Positions 26,026 to 35,245 of a stretch of DNA of 64,000 bases are shown in pieces. The notes under the pieces are model-generated. The model saw only the letters and a list, made by a program, of their open reading frames with translations, had not been told where the DNA came from and did no database searches. Numbering within the stretch: the first letter of the stretch is position 1; every line of letters begins with the position of its first letter. The stretch comes from Bacillota bacterium. Lineage in GTDB: Bacteria; Bacillota; Clostridia; Acetivibrionales; DTU013. The DNA lies in the NCBI GenBank assembly GCA_023411715.1, contig JAEYOM010000196.1, positions 1 to 64,000 on the forward strand. The letters run 5' to 3'. A program made the position numbers and the translations under genes.

Positions 26026-26772
26026 TTATAATATGGAGCGGCGTAATATGTCAAGTCGTTCCTTCATGCAATAAGGAATTACCAAATTTGAAACTTCCTC
26101 GGCAGTAATACCTAAATTGCATTGACCCGGATAATGACTGTCGCGGAAAACATCGCATGAATGATACTCTCCGCATTCCGCACAATTGGCGTATTCCTTT
26201 TTCGTAGGGCAAGTAAAGTGTTGGCAAGTTTCTTTCTTTATTTCACAGCCCGGACAGACGGATTTATTATGTACATTCCGCTCTATCTCTGCATTTGGAA
26301 CACAGTTGTGATAGCACACCCAATTCATCTCGTCGAATTTCTCGCTGCCCGAGAAGTCTTTTTCGTTATACCTCTTGTTCCCAAGGCACATATCGCACCG
26401 ATAACCGCAAGGATATTCATTCGGGTCTTTTCGGTTGATGTCAAGCTGCTCAAATGGACGGCGCTGACCGGAAGTCACGGTTCTCCTTAATGTCTCGAAA
26501 ACAGTGTCTAACAAGCTCTCGTCAACGATTCGGAAGTCTTCATCCGCGATATGTATATAAAAAACATCGTCATCAAGTGTGATAGCGGTCAACTGTTCGC
26601 CATCCGCGATGAAGATAAGCGAGGATTTCCCATCCCAAATTTCATCAGCCACATAGAAAAAACGGATATGCCCAACTATCTTAGAAAAAGCCGGGAATGC
26701 GCCTCTTAACTGCGGTTCCAATTCTTTTGGCGGCGTTAAAATCCTTCCGTCGTCTGCGTAAAAATGAAACAT
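26026..26772 (-). CDS. Cys-rich DUF3795-like protein
   Basis: A 248-residue protein. The first about 110 residues are a small alpha/beta domain I do not recognise (PPKELEPQLRGAFPAFSKIV, FFYVADEIWDGKSSLIFIAD). The C-terminal half is Cys-rich: YPCGYRCDMCLGN, WVCYHNCVPNA, VCPGCEIKKETCQHFTCP and CAECGEYHSCDVF, a spacing like DUF3795 proteins that may bind zinc or an iron-sulphur cluster. The function is unknown. The ATG at 26772 has AAAGGAGG before it. Confidence 0.6.
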   Translation of the reverse strand: MFHFYADDGRILTPPKELEPQLRGAFPAFSKIVGHIRFFYVADEIWDGKSSLIFIADGEQLTAITLDDDVFYIHIADEDFRIVDESLLDTVFETLRRTVTSGQRRPFEQLDINRKDPNEYPCGYRCDMCLGNKRYNEKDFSGSEKFDEMNWVCYHNCVPNAEIERNVHNKSVCPGCEIKKETCQHFTCPTKKEYANCAECGEYHSCDVFRDSHYPGQCNLGITAEEVSNLVIPYCMKERLDILRRSIL

Positions 26773-26909
26773 AATTCCTCCTTTTGACTGCAAATCCCGC
26801 TTTCCTTGAAAATCATGAGTGTGAAGGGCATCATTCTATGATTCTCAACTATAGAAAATATAAATTTTCTACCTTGCATAACTTAATATTTATTCATATC
26901 CCCTGCTAC

Positions 26910-27785
26910 CTACCCCAGTATCACGTCGAATTTGCCCCAGTTCATGCTGCAGGAGATCACATAAAGATCGCCTGATTCTTTCAGGTTAAATTCCTTCAGT
27001 ATCTCCTGCGGACGGAGCTCCAGCTCTACGCCGTTGTTGGACATATTGACCAGGAAGATGCCGTTGTGAAGGTTCAGGAATTCGCCTACGGAAGCCTGTG
27101 CGAGCTCATCCGGTCCGGCAATGCCTTCTCCTGCGAATTTGGACGCCAGCTTGATAAAGTCCTCGTCGCTGCATGCGATGCCGGTCTTGAAGTTGAGCCT
27201 GCCCATGATTTCCTGGCGCGCATACCAGTCTACCCTGGTATCAGCTTTCAGCTTGTTGATCTCGACAGTCGGGTTGTCGTCCACAAAACGAATAATATTC
27301 TTTATCAGAAGAGTCGTGTAATCGCTGTAAGTCTTGCTCATCTGGTTTTCGCCAAAACCAAGGAAAATATTTTCGATTTCCTGCGTGTCATTTTTCATGA
27401 TCACATTGAACTGCCTGTTGGACATGCCGCTTTCTTTTTTATAGCCATCAAGCGCTGCCTGCAGCTGTTCCATTGTGAAATAATCGCGGTCTATAAGTGC
27501 CTGCCCGAGCATAAGGTGCCCCTGCTTTTGGGTACTCAGCATCGTTTCGAGCTGTTCCTCGCTTATAAATCCCATATTGACGGCGAGCTCTCCGAAGCGC
27601 TTATCGACCTTTTTCTGAAGGCTGTGAATCTGTTCGACCTGCGCAGGCGTCATGAATCCCGCATTTATCGCAATAACGCCAAGCTTCAGGTGGACCGAGC
27701 GCTGATACTCCAAAGCGTCAGCGAGCTGTTCAGGATTGACGAGGCCCTTGTTCAGCAGATAATGCCCAAAGTATTGACTAAACAT
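26910..27785 (-). CDS. Tandem MshEN/GspE-N-like domains fused to a CheX-like domain
   Basis: A 291-residue cytoplasmic protein. The N-terminal about 120 residues contain three related helical repeats of the type LLNKGLVNPEQLADALEYQ, LAVNMGFISEEQLETMLSTQ and LIDRDYFTMEQLQAALDGY, which resemble GspE-N/MshEN modules known to bind c-di-GMP in some proteins. The C-terminal half (WYARQEIMGRLNFKTGIACS; ASVGEFLNLHNGIFLVNMSN) resembles CheC/CheX phosphatases. It is 15 bp downstream of a CheY-like gene, so it may dephosphorylate that protein. Ligand binding by the repeats is untested. The ATG at 27785 has AAGGAG before it. Confidence 0.55.
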   Translation of the reverse strand: MFSQYFGHYLLNKGLVNPEQLADALEYQRSVHLKLGVIAINAGFMTPAQVEQIHSLQKKVDKRFGELAVNMGFISEEQLETMLSTQKQGHLMLGQALIDRDYFTMEQLQAALDGYKKESGMSNRQFNVIMKNDTQEIENIFLGFGENQMSKTYSDYTTLLIKNIIRFVDDNPTVEINKLKADTRVDWYARQEIMGRLNFKTGIACSDEDFIKLASKFAGEGIAGPDELAQASVGEFLNLHNGIFLVNMSNNGVELELRPQEILKEFNLKESGDLYVISCSMNWGKFDVILG

Positions 27786-27800
27786 GATCCACACTCCTTA

Positions 27801-28166
27801 TCAAATGTTTTTTACTATATGCTCTATCTGCGACTTTTCCCAGGGTTTCTGTATAAAGTCGGAGGCGCCCGCATCCATGGCTGCCTTCAGGTGGGTCTTG
27901 GTTCCCGAAGAAGATAGCATGACTACTTTTACGTCCTTTTTGATGGCCTTCATTTCATTTAACGCATCTATTCCATTTTTGTCGGGCATAACGATGTCGA
28001 GAAAAACCAGATCCGGTTTCTTAAGTTTAACGGCTTCTACGGCTGTCTGGCCATTATCCGCTTCAAGGATATTGAACTCTCCGCATTCCTTCAGGCAATC
28101 CTTCATTTGCTTTCTGACAAGCAGTGAATCATCGCAGACGAGTATCGTTGGCCGGTTGTTACTCAT
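27801..28166 (-). CDS. CheY-like response regulator
   Basis: A 121-residue single-domain receiver. The acidic pair is in ILVCDDSLLVRKQM, the phospho-acceptor Asp in LVFLDIVMPDKNG (about residue 56), the Ser switch in VVMLSSSGTK and the Lys in DFIQKPWEKS. It is co-transcribed with the MshEN/CheX-like gene. No cognate kinase is adjacent. An AT-rich region separates it from the divergent spore gene group. Confidence 0.88.
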   Translation of the reverse strand: MSNNRPTILVCDDSLLVRKQMKDCLKECGEFNILEADNGQTAVEAVKLKKPDLVFLDIVMPDKNGIDALNEMKAIKKDVKVVMLSSSGTKTHLKAAMDAGASDFIQKPWEKSQIEHIVKNI

Positions 28167-28368
28167 AGCATTACCCCCCGATTATGTAATGAATTCGTTT
28201 TTTGTCGCAAAAAACATTTTAGCAGTAAATTTTGGATTTTTTTGCAACTTCACTTATATTTTATCCTAATATATAAAATATGTAAACTGCCTGTATCCAA
28301 TATATTTTAACGTTTACAGTGTTTTTGCATAGTATATATGAGTAGTAAAAAATCAAGAGGTAATATGC

Positions 28369-29328
28369 ATGCAATTTCCAAAAGGCTCTGGTCTGGAATT
28401 TCTCGACAAAACAGTCCGCAGAAGCCTTAACTATTATGCGGACATACTCAAAACCGATAAAATAAGTCAAAGCATATTAAATACGGCGAAAAACGGTCCG
28501 CCTATCGCACTTCCCAATCTCAACGACCTGAGAAAGCCGGTGGAAACGTTTATAAAAAGCGTTAACAACGCAGTCTCGCAATTTACGGCAAAACCTGAGA
28601 GGATCGATTACCACGCCGTTGTAAACAGTTTTCTGCCCCCCGGAGCAACACTGCTGAAAGCACAGTACCCTGAAAATACAGGGGAAATACAATCGGCCGA
28701 TATCGACGGCGACAAGCGCAACGAACTGATAACTTCGTACAGAACGGCGGAAGGCATAAGGACGCTGGTCCTGAAAAAGGACGAAGTACAGTGGTATAAA
28801 ATGGCCGAGATCAGCACTCCTGATTATTACGAAATCCATTACAGGAGCCTTGCCGATATGACAGGCGACGGCCAAAAGCACCTTCTACTGGGTCTTGTTT
28901 CAAGACAGGCGGTACGTACCCTGTTCGCATATTCCATGACCGACGGCGGGGCAAAGAAGATATTCAGCAAAAACTACGGCAAGCTGGAGTTGCAGAAAAA
29001 CCGCGATGCTTCAGGCGCTGTAAAACATGTCATTGCCGTTTGGAACGAGAATGCTCCAGGCATTTACGACATAGAGCTCGTACGCTGGAATGGTATCGAC
29101 CTGGAAAAAATAAACGCGAGCCGGTATCTGTCTGCTAAAGTGGTGCCTTACTACGTTGAAAGACTGCGGCAGAATCCGAACAATGCCACCGATTGGTACA
29201 ATCTGGCCGACATACTTTCAAAATCCGGAGAAAAGGCAAGCGCACTAAGAGCTGTCAATCAGGGACTCAGGCATAATCCCGACGCGATCCTGCAAGAGCG
29301 TTTCAGTGCGCTCAAAGGCAAGCTCTGA
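28369..29328 (+). CDS. Unrecognised protein with FG-GAP-like repeats and C-terminal TPR
   Basis: A 319-residue protein. The middle holds Asp-rich repeats resembling FG-GAP/VCBS units (EIQSADIDGDKRNELITSYR; RSLADMTGDGQKHLLLGLVS). The last about 60 residues fit a tetratricopeptide repeat pair (NNATDWYNLADILSKSGEKA, ALRAVNQGLRHNPDAI). There is no signal peptide. AAGAGG precedes the two candidate ATGs (28365 is out of frame). It starts a plus-strand run that includes the spore transglutaminase, so a spore or forespore role is possible, but this is inference. Confidence 0.55.
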   Translation: MQFPKGSGLEFLDKTVRRSLNYYADILKTDKISQSILNTAKNGPPIALPNLNDLRKPVETFIKSVNNAVSQFTAKPERIDYHAVVNSFLPPGATLLKAQYPENTGEIQSADIDGDKRNELITSYRTAEGIRTLVLKKDEVQWYKMAEISTPDYYEIHYRSLADMTGDGQKHLLLGLVSRQAVRTLFAYSMTDGGAKKIFSKNYGKLELQKNRDASGAVKHVIAVWNENAPGIYDIELVRWNGIDLEKINASRYLSAKVVPYYVERLRQNPNNATDWYNLADILSKSGEKASALRAVNQGLRHNPDAILQERFSALKGKL

Positions 29329-29429
29329 GGGCGATCCCGGCCGGAAACCGGGCAAAGTTATGAAGGCAGAATGTTTGCGCCCTTAAGACGCAAATTTCCG
29401 CTAAAACATTATGAAGGGAGGCAAATATA

Positions 29430-30395
29430 ATGCCTGCCGGTACATTGAGTCTCCTTGACAATATAAGGCTCAGCAATGGGGCACAGGGTCTGAGAAACTA
29501 TTTTCACGAAGTGCTGCGCTGCGATCAGCAAAAGGCCATCAGCCTCATCAACGACCCGTGCCTCAGGTTCGGTACGCTGTATACTCTGAAATCGGAGGTA
29601 TCCGGCAAGGATGTCCGGAGCTTTCTGGAACCATCATATGCAACGGCCCTCGAAATCGCCGACAGACTGTCCGGAAAGATGTCACGGCGGCTGGAGAAGG
29701 AAATGCGCGACGCAGAAGGCAGTACTGCCCCGCTGCTTGAATGGATGTTCAGGACAGGTTCGTATGAAAATGAACCGGACAGCGGATATGAATTGTTGAT
29801 GGACCGTATTGCCGGCCTGCTCGTAAAAAGCTATAATAACAAGTCAATTTTGTCTGAGCTGGCCGGTTTGATATTTTCAAGGAATAGAAGAGGAGCGCTG
29901 ATCCATGAACTGGTATGGGCTTTCTTCGAAGCCCGCTGCATCGAAAGCCTGGCATTCGTAGCGTACAGATTGAATTCGCCGGACATACGGGACGTAAGAC
30001 TGGCCGAAAAACTGCTTGGTTTTATTCCCGAAATGAAAGATATTACATACGACAAAGCAATGTTCTGGCTTTCAGAGAACAGTCCGTTCCTGTATTACAC
30101 AGGCGAAAGCCTGCATTTTGACAGCAGGCCGCAGCATTACCGCGTATCGCTTCCCGCCAAGTATCTGTGCACTCCTGTCTCACCGGACACGGGCAAGCCT
30201 GCCGAGCCATTCCGCGAGGCTGAACAGGAACTGTTGTCACGTTTTAATGGACTTGCCGAGCCTTTGCAGCAGCAACTGGCTGATTTCTCATGGCAGCTGT
30301 ACAGGAGTGACAATTACCGGTGGAGTAGCTGGATTAGCCTGCCTCCTGAGGATCAGGCTGTATGGTTATCTTACATGACGGGGGGATTGGCATGA
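29430..30395 (+). CDS. Unrecognised 321-residue protein coupled to tgl
   Basis: A mostly helical, soluble protein with no family I recognise. Visible stretches are LSLLDNIRLSNGAQGLRNYF near the start, an Arg/Glu-rich helix (SRRLEKEMRDAEGS) and a C-terminal region with LADFSWQLYRSDNYRWSSWI. AAGGGAGGCAAATATA precedes the ATG. Its TGA overlaps the start of tgl (ATGA), so the two are translationally coupled and probably work in the same spore process. Confidence 0.6.
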   Translation: MPAGTLSLLDNIRLSNGAQGLRNYFHEVLRCDQQKAISLINDPCLRFGTLYTLKSEVSGKDVRSFLEPSYATALEIADRLSGKMSRRLEKEMRDAEGSTAPLLEWMFRTGSYENEPDSGYELLMDRIAGLLVKSYNNKSILSELAGLIFSRNRRGALIHELVWAFFEARCIESLAFVAYRLNSPDIRDVRLAEKLLGFIPEMKDITYDKAMFWLSENSPFLYYTGESLHFDSRPQHYRVSLPAKYLCTPVSPDTGKPAEPFREAEQELLSRFNGLAEPLQQQLADFSWQLYRSDNYRWSSWISLPPEDQAVWLSYMTGGLA

Positions 30396-31150
30396 TCAAA
30401 CTGGCAGAAGGAGAATTCGATCCTAAGAAATCATTGGAAAAATACCAGACAGGCAGTACGGAGTATAACATACTAAATAAACTGGCCAACAGCGATCGTC
30501 AGTATAACTATTCCTCGCAGGACGAACTCGATTTTGAGACCAGTATGCGTAAAAACATAGTCAATTCCTCCATTGCCGCCTACAGGGGGAGGATCGCTTT
30601 CCGGACCTTCCGTGAATCCAAATGCAACGAGGATTACTGGGTCCGCAGGCCTGACGGCGGTTTTGTACTAAGAAATAACGTCAAGCCTGCGGACGCCATA
30701 AACGATATATTTCGCAATTCACGTAAATACGGGACCGAATGTGCGACAGTCGTGGTTATGATCTTTTACAAAGCAGTTCTTGACATATACGGCGATAAGC
30801 TTTTCAACACCGCATTTCCAGAGATCACACTTATGAACTGGCAGGAACTCAACGATCTCATGGGAATTGCAACGCAGCGCAGAGTAATGGATTTCCTTCC
30901 TGGAGACTGCAGGTATTTCAGGAATCCCGACGTAAACCCGCTCACGCCGGAATGGCAGGGAGAGAACGCCATATATCTGGGCGGTAATAAGTATTTCGGC
31001 CATGGGATCGGCATAACTGGTCCGATGATGATCATCGAGGCATTGAACTCCAACCGCATAGAGGGCGCCGATACTTCCGCGTATCTTATGGATAATGCGA
31101 CACGGCCCGATTTCAGAAGTCTTTACCTTTACAAAAAACAATCGGCATAA
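30392..31150 (+). CDS. tgl: Protein-glutamine gamma-glutamyltransferase (spore coat transglutaminase)
   Basis: A 252-residue protein matching Bacillus Tgl. The catalytic Cys is in NSRKYGTECATVVVMIFYKA (about residue 110), and GENAIYLGGNKYFGHGIGIT and the GD..RYF motif fit the family. Tgl cross-links coat proteins through Gln-Lys bonds during spore maturation. The start at 30392 is preceded by GGGGGATTGGC and overlaps the previous stop. Presence of this gene is strong evidence that the host makes spores. Confidence 0.9.
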   Translation: MIKLAEGEFDPKKSLEKYQTGSTEYNILNKLANSDRQYNYSSQDELDFETSMRKNIVNSSIAAYRGRIAFRTFRESKCNEDYWVRRPDGGFVLRNNVKPADAINDIFRNSRKYGTECATVVVMIFYKAVLDIYGDKLFNTAFPEITLMNWQELNDLMGIATQRRVMDFLPGDCRYFRNPDVNPLTPEWQGENAIYLGGNKYFGHGIGITGPMMIIEALNSNRIEGADTSAYLMDNATRPDFRSLYLYKKQSA

Positions 31151-31179
31151 GGTCAGGCAGCATTGAATAATTTTTACTT

Positions 31180-32709
31180 ATGAGAAGATTTTCGACGGCA
31201 CACGTAGATAAATTCTACAGGGACTCGTTCGTACTGACCCTTTCCAATATGGTCACGGGTGTGATCGCATTCGTTTTTTCGATCATACTATCCCGTAAAC
31301 TCGGCGCTGAAGGTCTGGGGCTGTATGGACTTGTCATGCCCATTTACGGGCTTTTGCTGACCATAACAAGCGAAGGCCTTATTACCGCAATTTCAAAAAT
31401 AACCACACTTTACTTCAACCGCAAGGAATTCCGCAACCTCAACCGTACCCTGAGCACGGTTTTCATATTCACGGCATTATGGGCAACCTGTGTCGCGCTG
31501 CTGGTCCTGCTGTCCCATAAGCTGATCGCAGGTTATATAGTAAGGGATCCGAGGTCGGCGCAGGCGCTGATGATATTGAGCCCGGCTCTCGTATTCGTTC
31601 CGCTGTCGGCCATCATTAAGGGCTATTTATACGGTCTTGGAAAATATCGCATCTCGGCTGCCGTAGATATAGTGGAAAAGCTGCTGAGGGTCGTAATACT
31701 GCTCAGCACCATATGGATATTAAAACCCGCCACAGTGGGAAGCACCGTAGCAATAGCCTATTTTGCGCTTGCGACGGGCGAACTGGTAAGTATGCTTCTC
31801 CTTTTTATCTGCTACAGGTCCGAGCGCCGCAAGGCTGCCGGAGGGAACACAAGCCGGTCAAAATCCAGGATACAGCTCATTTTCGACGTTTTCATAATAA
31901 CCGTGCCGTTAAGCATAAACGGCATACTTTCCTCCATACTTTCCGCGATATCGGCGCTCATACTTCCGCGTAGGCTAGTAGCCGCCGGGTTCTCATACAG
32001 CCAGGCGCTTTCCGAGATCGGCAAGTTCGGCGGTATGGCGCTGAATATTGTAACGCTTCCCTACATTATAATCGGTTCGATGCTGACTGTGCTCGTTCCC
32101 GAACTCTCGCTGAACATAAGCAAAAAAGATTACTGGTCCGCGGAGGAAAGGATTGCACAGGTTCTTAAAATGGCCATCACTGTAGGTATCGCGACCTCGC
32201 TCGTATGTCTTCGCATACCCGACATACTGGGGGTCCTGTTTTACGACAGGCGCGACCTCGGCGAAATGATACGTTTTTCATCGCCGTTATGCCTTATTTT
32301 GTTTGTCTCCTCGCCGACATTCGGTATACTCAATGCGCTCGGAAAGCAAAACATACTGCTCAAGAATTCTCTGATCAATTCGCTGCAGAGCCTGGTCCTT
32401 ACGTATATCCTTGCCGGGATACCCGCTCTTAATATATACGGGTACGGGGTCTCGGCCGTCATAACGGCTGTGACTTCACTCATCCTGAACGTAAGGGAAA
32501 TACTGAAAATCTGTGAAATAAAGATAAGCTTACAGGATATACTGACTTACCTACTGACGGGAACAGCCGTATGGCTGGCATCGGGCATAATCGACGGGCT
32601 GCTTGGTTCCGCTCCGCCGTTCGCCATAACGGCTGGCGTTGTACTTATTTGTTTTATCGGTATGTTCGGTCTTAACGGGCTCGCATTCAAGCTCCGGGTG
32701 GAGCCGTAA
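31180..32709 (+). CDS. SpoVB/MurJ-like polysaccharide flippase (MOP superfamily)
   Basis: A 509-residue membrane protein with about 14 hydrophobic segments, beginning DSFVLTLSNMVTGVIAFVFS and ILSRKLGAEGLGLYGLVMPI, the typical N-terminal pattern of SpoVB. Such proteins move lipid-linked precursors, in SpoVB for spore cortex synthesis. No good ribosome binding site stands before the ATG at 31180; translation may depend on the upstream tgl gene 29 bp away. Its last 23 bp overlap the convergent kinase gene ending at 32687. Confidence 0.82.
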   Translation: MRRFSTAHVDKFYRDSFVLTLSNMVTGVIAFVFSIILSRKLGAEGLGLYGLVMPIYGLLLTITSEGLITAISKITTLYFNRKEFRNLNRTLSTVFIFTALWATCVALLVLLSHKLIAGYIVRDPRSAQALMILSPALVFVPLSAIIKGYLYGLGKYRISAAVDIVEKLLRVVILLSTIWILKPATVGSTVAIAYFALATGELVSMLLLFICYRSERRKAAGGNTSRSKSRIQLIFDVFIITVPLSINGILSSILSAISALILPRRLVAAGFSYSQALSEIGKFGGMALNIVTLPYIIIGSMLTVLVPELSLNISKKDYWSAEERIAQVLKMAITVGIATSLVCLRIPDILGVLFYDRRDLGEMIRFSSPLCLILFVSSPTFGILNALGKQNILLKNSLINSLQSLVLTYILAGIPALNIYGYGVSAVITAVTSLILNVREILKICEIKISLQDILTYLLTGTAVWLASGIIDGLLGSAPPFAITAGVVLICFIGMFGLNGLAFKLRVEP

Positions 32710-35224
32710 ACTGCAGCACAAAGGACGCCCCCCTGCCGTCCTCATTGTTTTCGGCCCATAGCCTGCCCTTCATTTCCGTCATATAGTTGGCACAGCTGTG
32801 AAGGCCAAAACCGTGACCGTTTTTCTTGGTCGTAAAGCCGTATGCAAAAATATTCTCCAGGTTCCCCTGGGCTATGCCCTCGCCGCTGTCGCTGATCCTG
32901 ATAAAAATATTGCCGGATTTTTTGTAAACCTCTACTGACAGTACCCTGTCGCCGGGCTCTGTTTTATCCATCGCTTCTACAGCGTTCTTGACGATATTGG
33001 TAAGTATGTGGAACAGTTTTGTCCTCTGCGCCAGTGCAATCACAGACCCGGTGTACTTTCTTTCCGCACTGATGCCGTGCCTGTCGATCGAAGCCTGGTG
33101 CATATTCAGCACATCTTCTATGACAGGTATGATATCCAGGCGCTCCAGGCCTGATTTGATTTCCGTATAGCTTTGCTGTGCATTTACTATGCCCTCTATC
33201 AGGCCGACCTTGTCCGCGAGCCTTCCTATATACGTCTGCATTTTGCTGCGGTAAATGTCGAATTCATTTCCGAGGGTCACATAATACTGCATCAGCATCT
33301 TACCCCTCGGATCATCTTTTATGAATCCTTCCAAGCGATCAATATTTTTATCCAGAAGCGAGTTGGCCATCAGCAGGTCATTCACGGGATTGCCGGCCAT
33401 CAGGCTGTCTATCGACTGCGCTGTGACAAATACGCTATTGAGGATATTTGCAATATTGTGCAGTATCCCGGTAGTATCCGCCATACCCTTTTTGTGCGCC
33501 TGATCCATCAGTTTCCTGTAACTGGCGTCGAGCTTATCAAACAGCATTATCCCATTCAGGGCCATTGCGATCTGTACCGTCAGGTTCCTGTATATTCTGA
33601 GGTCCATGCGCATGGGATCTATCAGTATAAAACCCATGAAATCGCTGCCAATGTAAAGAAGATGCGCAAGGTAAATATAAGTCCTGTTTTCCCTGAACAG
33701 ATAACCGCCGAAATCGTGTATCCCGCTCCTGTCCCTGACATGATCGGATTTTACCATTTTTCCGTCGTAATATTCGAATTCCAGCCGGTAATCATCGAAC
33801 AATCTCCGGTCATCGGGGCCTGAAAACAGGCAGATAAAACAATTCCGGACGCCAAGCCTGGGCAGGTTCGCAACCAGAGAATCCTTCAGGTTATTCAGGT
33901 TGAAATTGGTAACCAGTATTTGCCCGACATCCTTTGTTAGAAGCTTTATGTTATTGTACTCGAGGTTTTCCCTGAAGCCCGCATTTACCAGCTTATCCTG
34001 CAGTATCATCTGCATCTGGTGGAAAGTGTTTTCTGCCCATATCAATTTTTGTACGTCATTTACCGCATAAGGCAGAAAATACGGCAGCAGAGTTTTCCTG
34101 AAAACAAGCGCGATATTTTCTAATTCATCATATTCGCTATAAAACTCAACCTTCCTGAGACACATTTCGAATTCCATGAGAAATGGATCGGCCGGACCGG
34201 TATAAAAGGAACGCCTGAAGCTATTCAGCAATCCCAGCGTTTCCTTTACGCTGAATACTGTATTTTCAGCCAATATCCCGGCAACATCGCCAAGGTCGCT
34301 TTCATGGAGTCCGCTGAAATCCTTTTGGGATGCGCTGATGCTGCCCTTGTCCGTGAATTTTGTCAAATGCGGTATGCAGCCGCAGGAGTTCCTGTAAATG
34401 ACCTCTCCCGGCACTTCCATCCACATGGCAGAGTTCGCCCCGGTTATCAGGCGGTACATGGCTTCGCAGGCATAGTAGCCGAGTTCCCTCCATGGAAAAT
34501 ATACGGTTGTCATACCTGGTGTATAAAATCTGCTTATCTCGCCATCCTCATAGCTCGTGACCGCTATATCCCCGGGAACTTTGATCCCCCGTGCCTTCAA
34601 ATCATTTATGACTTCATATGTTTCTTCATTGTAAAGGGACATGATCGCATCGACATCGGCCCTTCTTTCGTCCAGCAGTATCTCGACCGCTCTCCTGCCG
34701 CGTTCCGCAACACTCAGGCCTTCGAGTTCCTCACCGCCGACGACGAGCAAAGGATCATAAATGCCGTAGCTATCCATCATATCAAGATAGGCGTCGGTCC
34801 TCGTATCCGCTATGTATGGGGAGATAAACGCAATTTTTTTATATTTATGATGCAGGATCAAATGCTCGAGTATTTCCCTTATATAATCCGATCCCTTGAA
34901 GTATACGCTAGTTACCCCGTCCTGACACGATCCGAGGCTGACCATGGGTATGTTTTTGAAACGTTCTCTGAAATCCCTGTTCCAGGCAGCTCTTGCCCAT
35001 CCCAGGAATATTAACCCATCTAGCTTGAACTGCCTTATAAATTCATGCAGCAGCTCTTCCTGCGATACGTCCGTCAATGGTGTATTGACAAGAAAATGCC
35101 CGAAACGGATTATGTTGATATCATGCTTCCGTGCCGATTCCGCCATACCCTGGACGATATTGTTGTGATACTCGTCGTATGCATCCTCGTCCAGGAACCC
35201 TATTGTAAGTTTCTCTTCCATCAT
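32687..35224 (-). CDS. LacI-type ligand-binding sensor histidine kinase (second paralogue)
   Basis: An 845-residue cytoplasmic kinase with no membrane segment. Residues about 5-285 are a periplasmic-binding-protein-like domain of the LacI kind (LTIGFLDEDAYDEYHNNIVQ; IPMVSLGSCQDGVTSVYFKG; GIKVPGDIAVTSYEDGEISR). It ends at a Cys pair (NSCGC), as in XylR-like sensors. A helical linker and a GAF-like domain (about 430-570) follow. The phosphoacceptor helix has TGILHNIANILNSVFVTAQS. HATPase motifs are NIVKNAVEAMD, DSGEGIA and GHGFGLHSCA. It lacks a DNA-binding helix-turn-helix. It is the last gene of a three-gene operon and is a diverged copy of its upstream neighbour. Confidence 0.82.
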   Translation of the reverse strand: MMEEKLTIGFLDEDAYDEYHNNIVQGMAESARKHDINIIRFGHFLVNTPLTDVSQEELLHEFIRQFKLDGLIFLGWARAAWNRDFRERFKNIPMVSLGSCQDGVTSVYFKGSDYIREILEHLILHHKYKKIAFISPYIADTRTDAYLDMMDSYGIYDPLLVVGGEELEGLSVAERGRRAVEILLDERRADVDAIMSLYNEETYEVINDLKARGIKVPGDIAVTSYEDGEISRFYTPGMTTVYFPWRELGYYACEAMYRLITGANSAMWMEVPGEVIYRNSCGCIPHLTKFTDKGSISASQKDFSGLHESDLGDVAGILAENTVFSVKETLGLLNSFRRSFYTGPADPFLMEFEMCLRKVEFYSEYDELENIALVFRKTLLPYFLPYAVNDVQKLIWAENTFHQMQMILQDKLVNAGFRENLEYNNIKLLTKDVGQILVTNFNLNNLKDSLVANLPRLGVRNCFICLFSGPDDRRLFDDYRLEFEYYDGKMVKSDHVRDRSGIHDFGGYLFRENRTYIYLAHLLYIGSDFMGFILIDPMRMDLRIYRNLTVQIAMALNGIMLFDKLDASYRKLMDQAHKKGMADTTGILHNIANILNSVFVTAQSIDSLMAGNPVNDLLMANSLLDKNIDRLEGFIKDDPRGKMLMQYYVTLGNEFDIYRSKMQTYIGRLADKVGLIEGIVNAQQSYTEIKSGLERLDIIPVIEDVLNMHQASIDRHGISAERKYTGSVIALAQRTKLFHILTNIVKNAVEAMDKTEPGDRVLSVEVYKKSGNIFIRISDSGEGIAQGNLENIFAYGFTTKKNGHGFGLHSCANYMTEMKGRLWAENNEDGRGASFVLQFTAPPGA

Positions 35225-35245
35225 TTGAGCTATGGTTGTCCCTAC

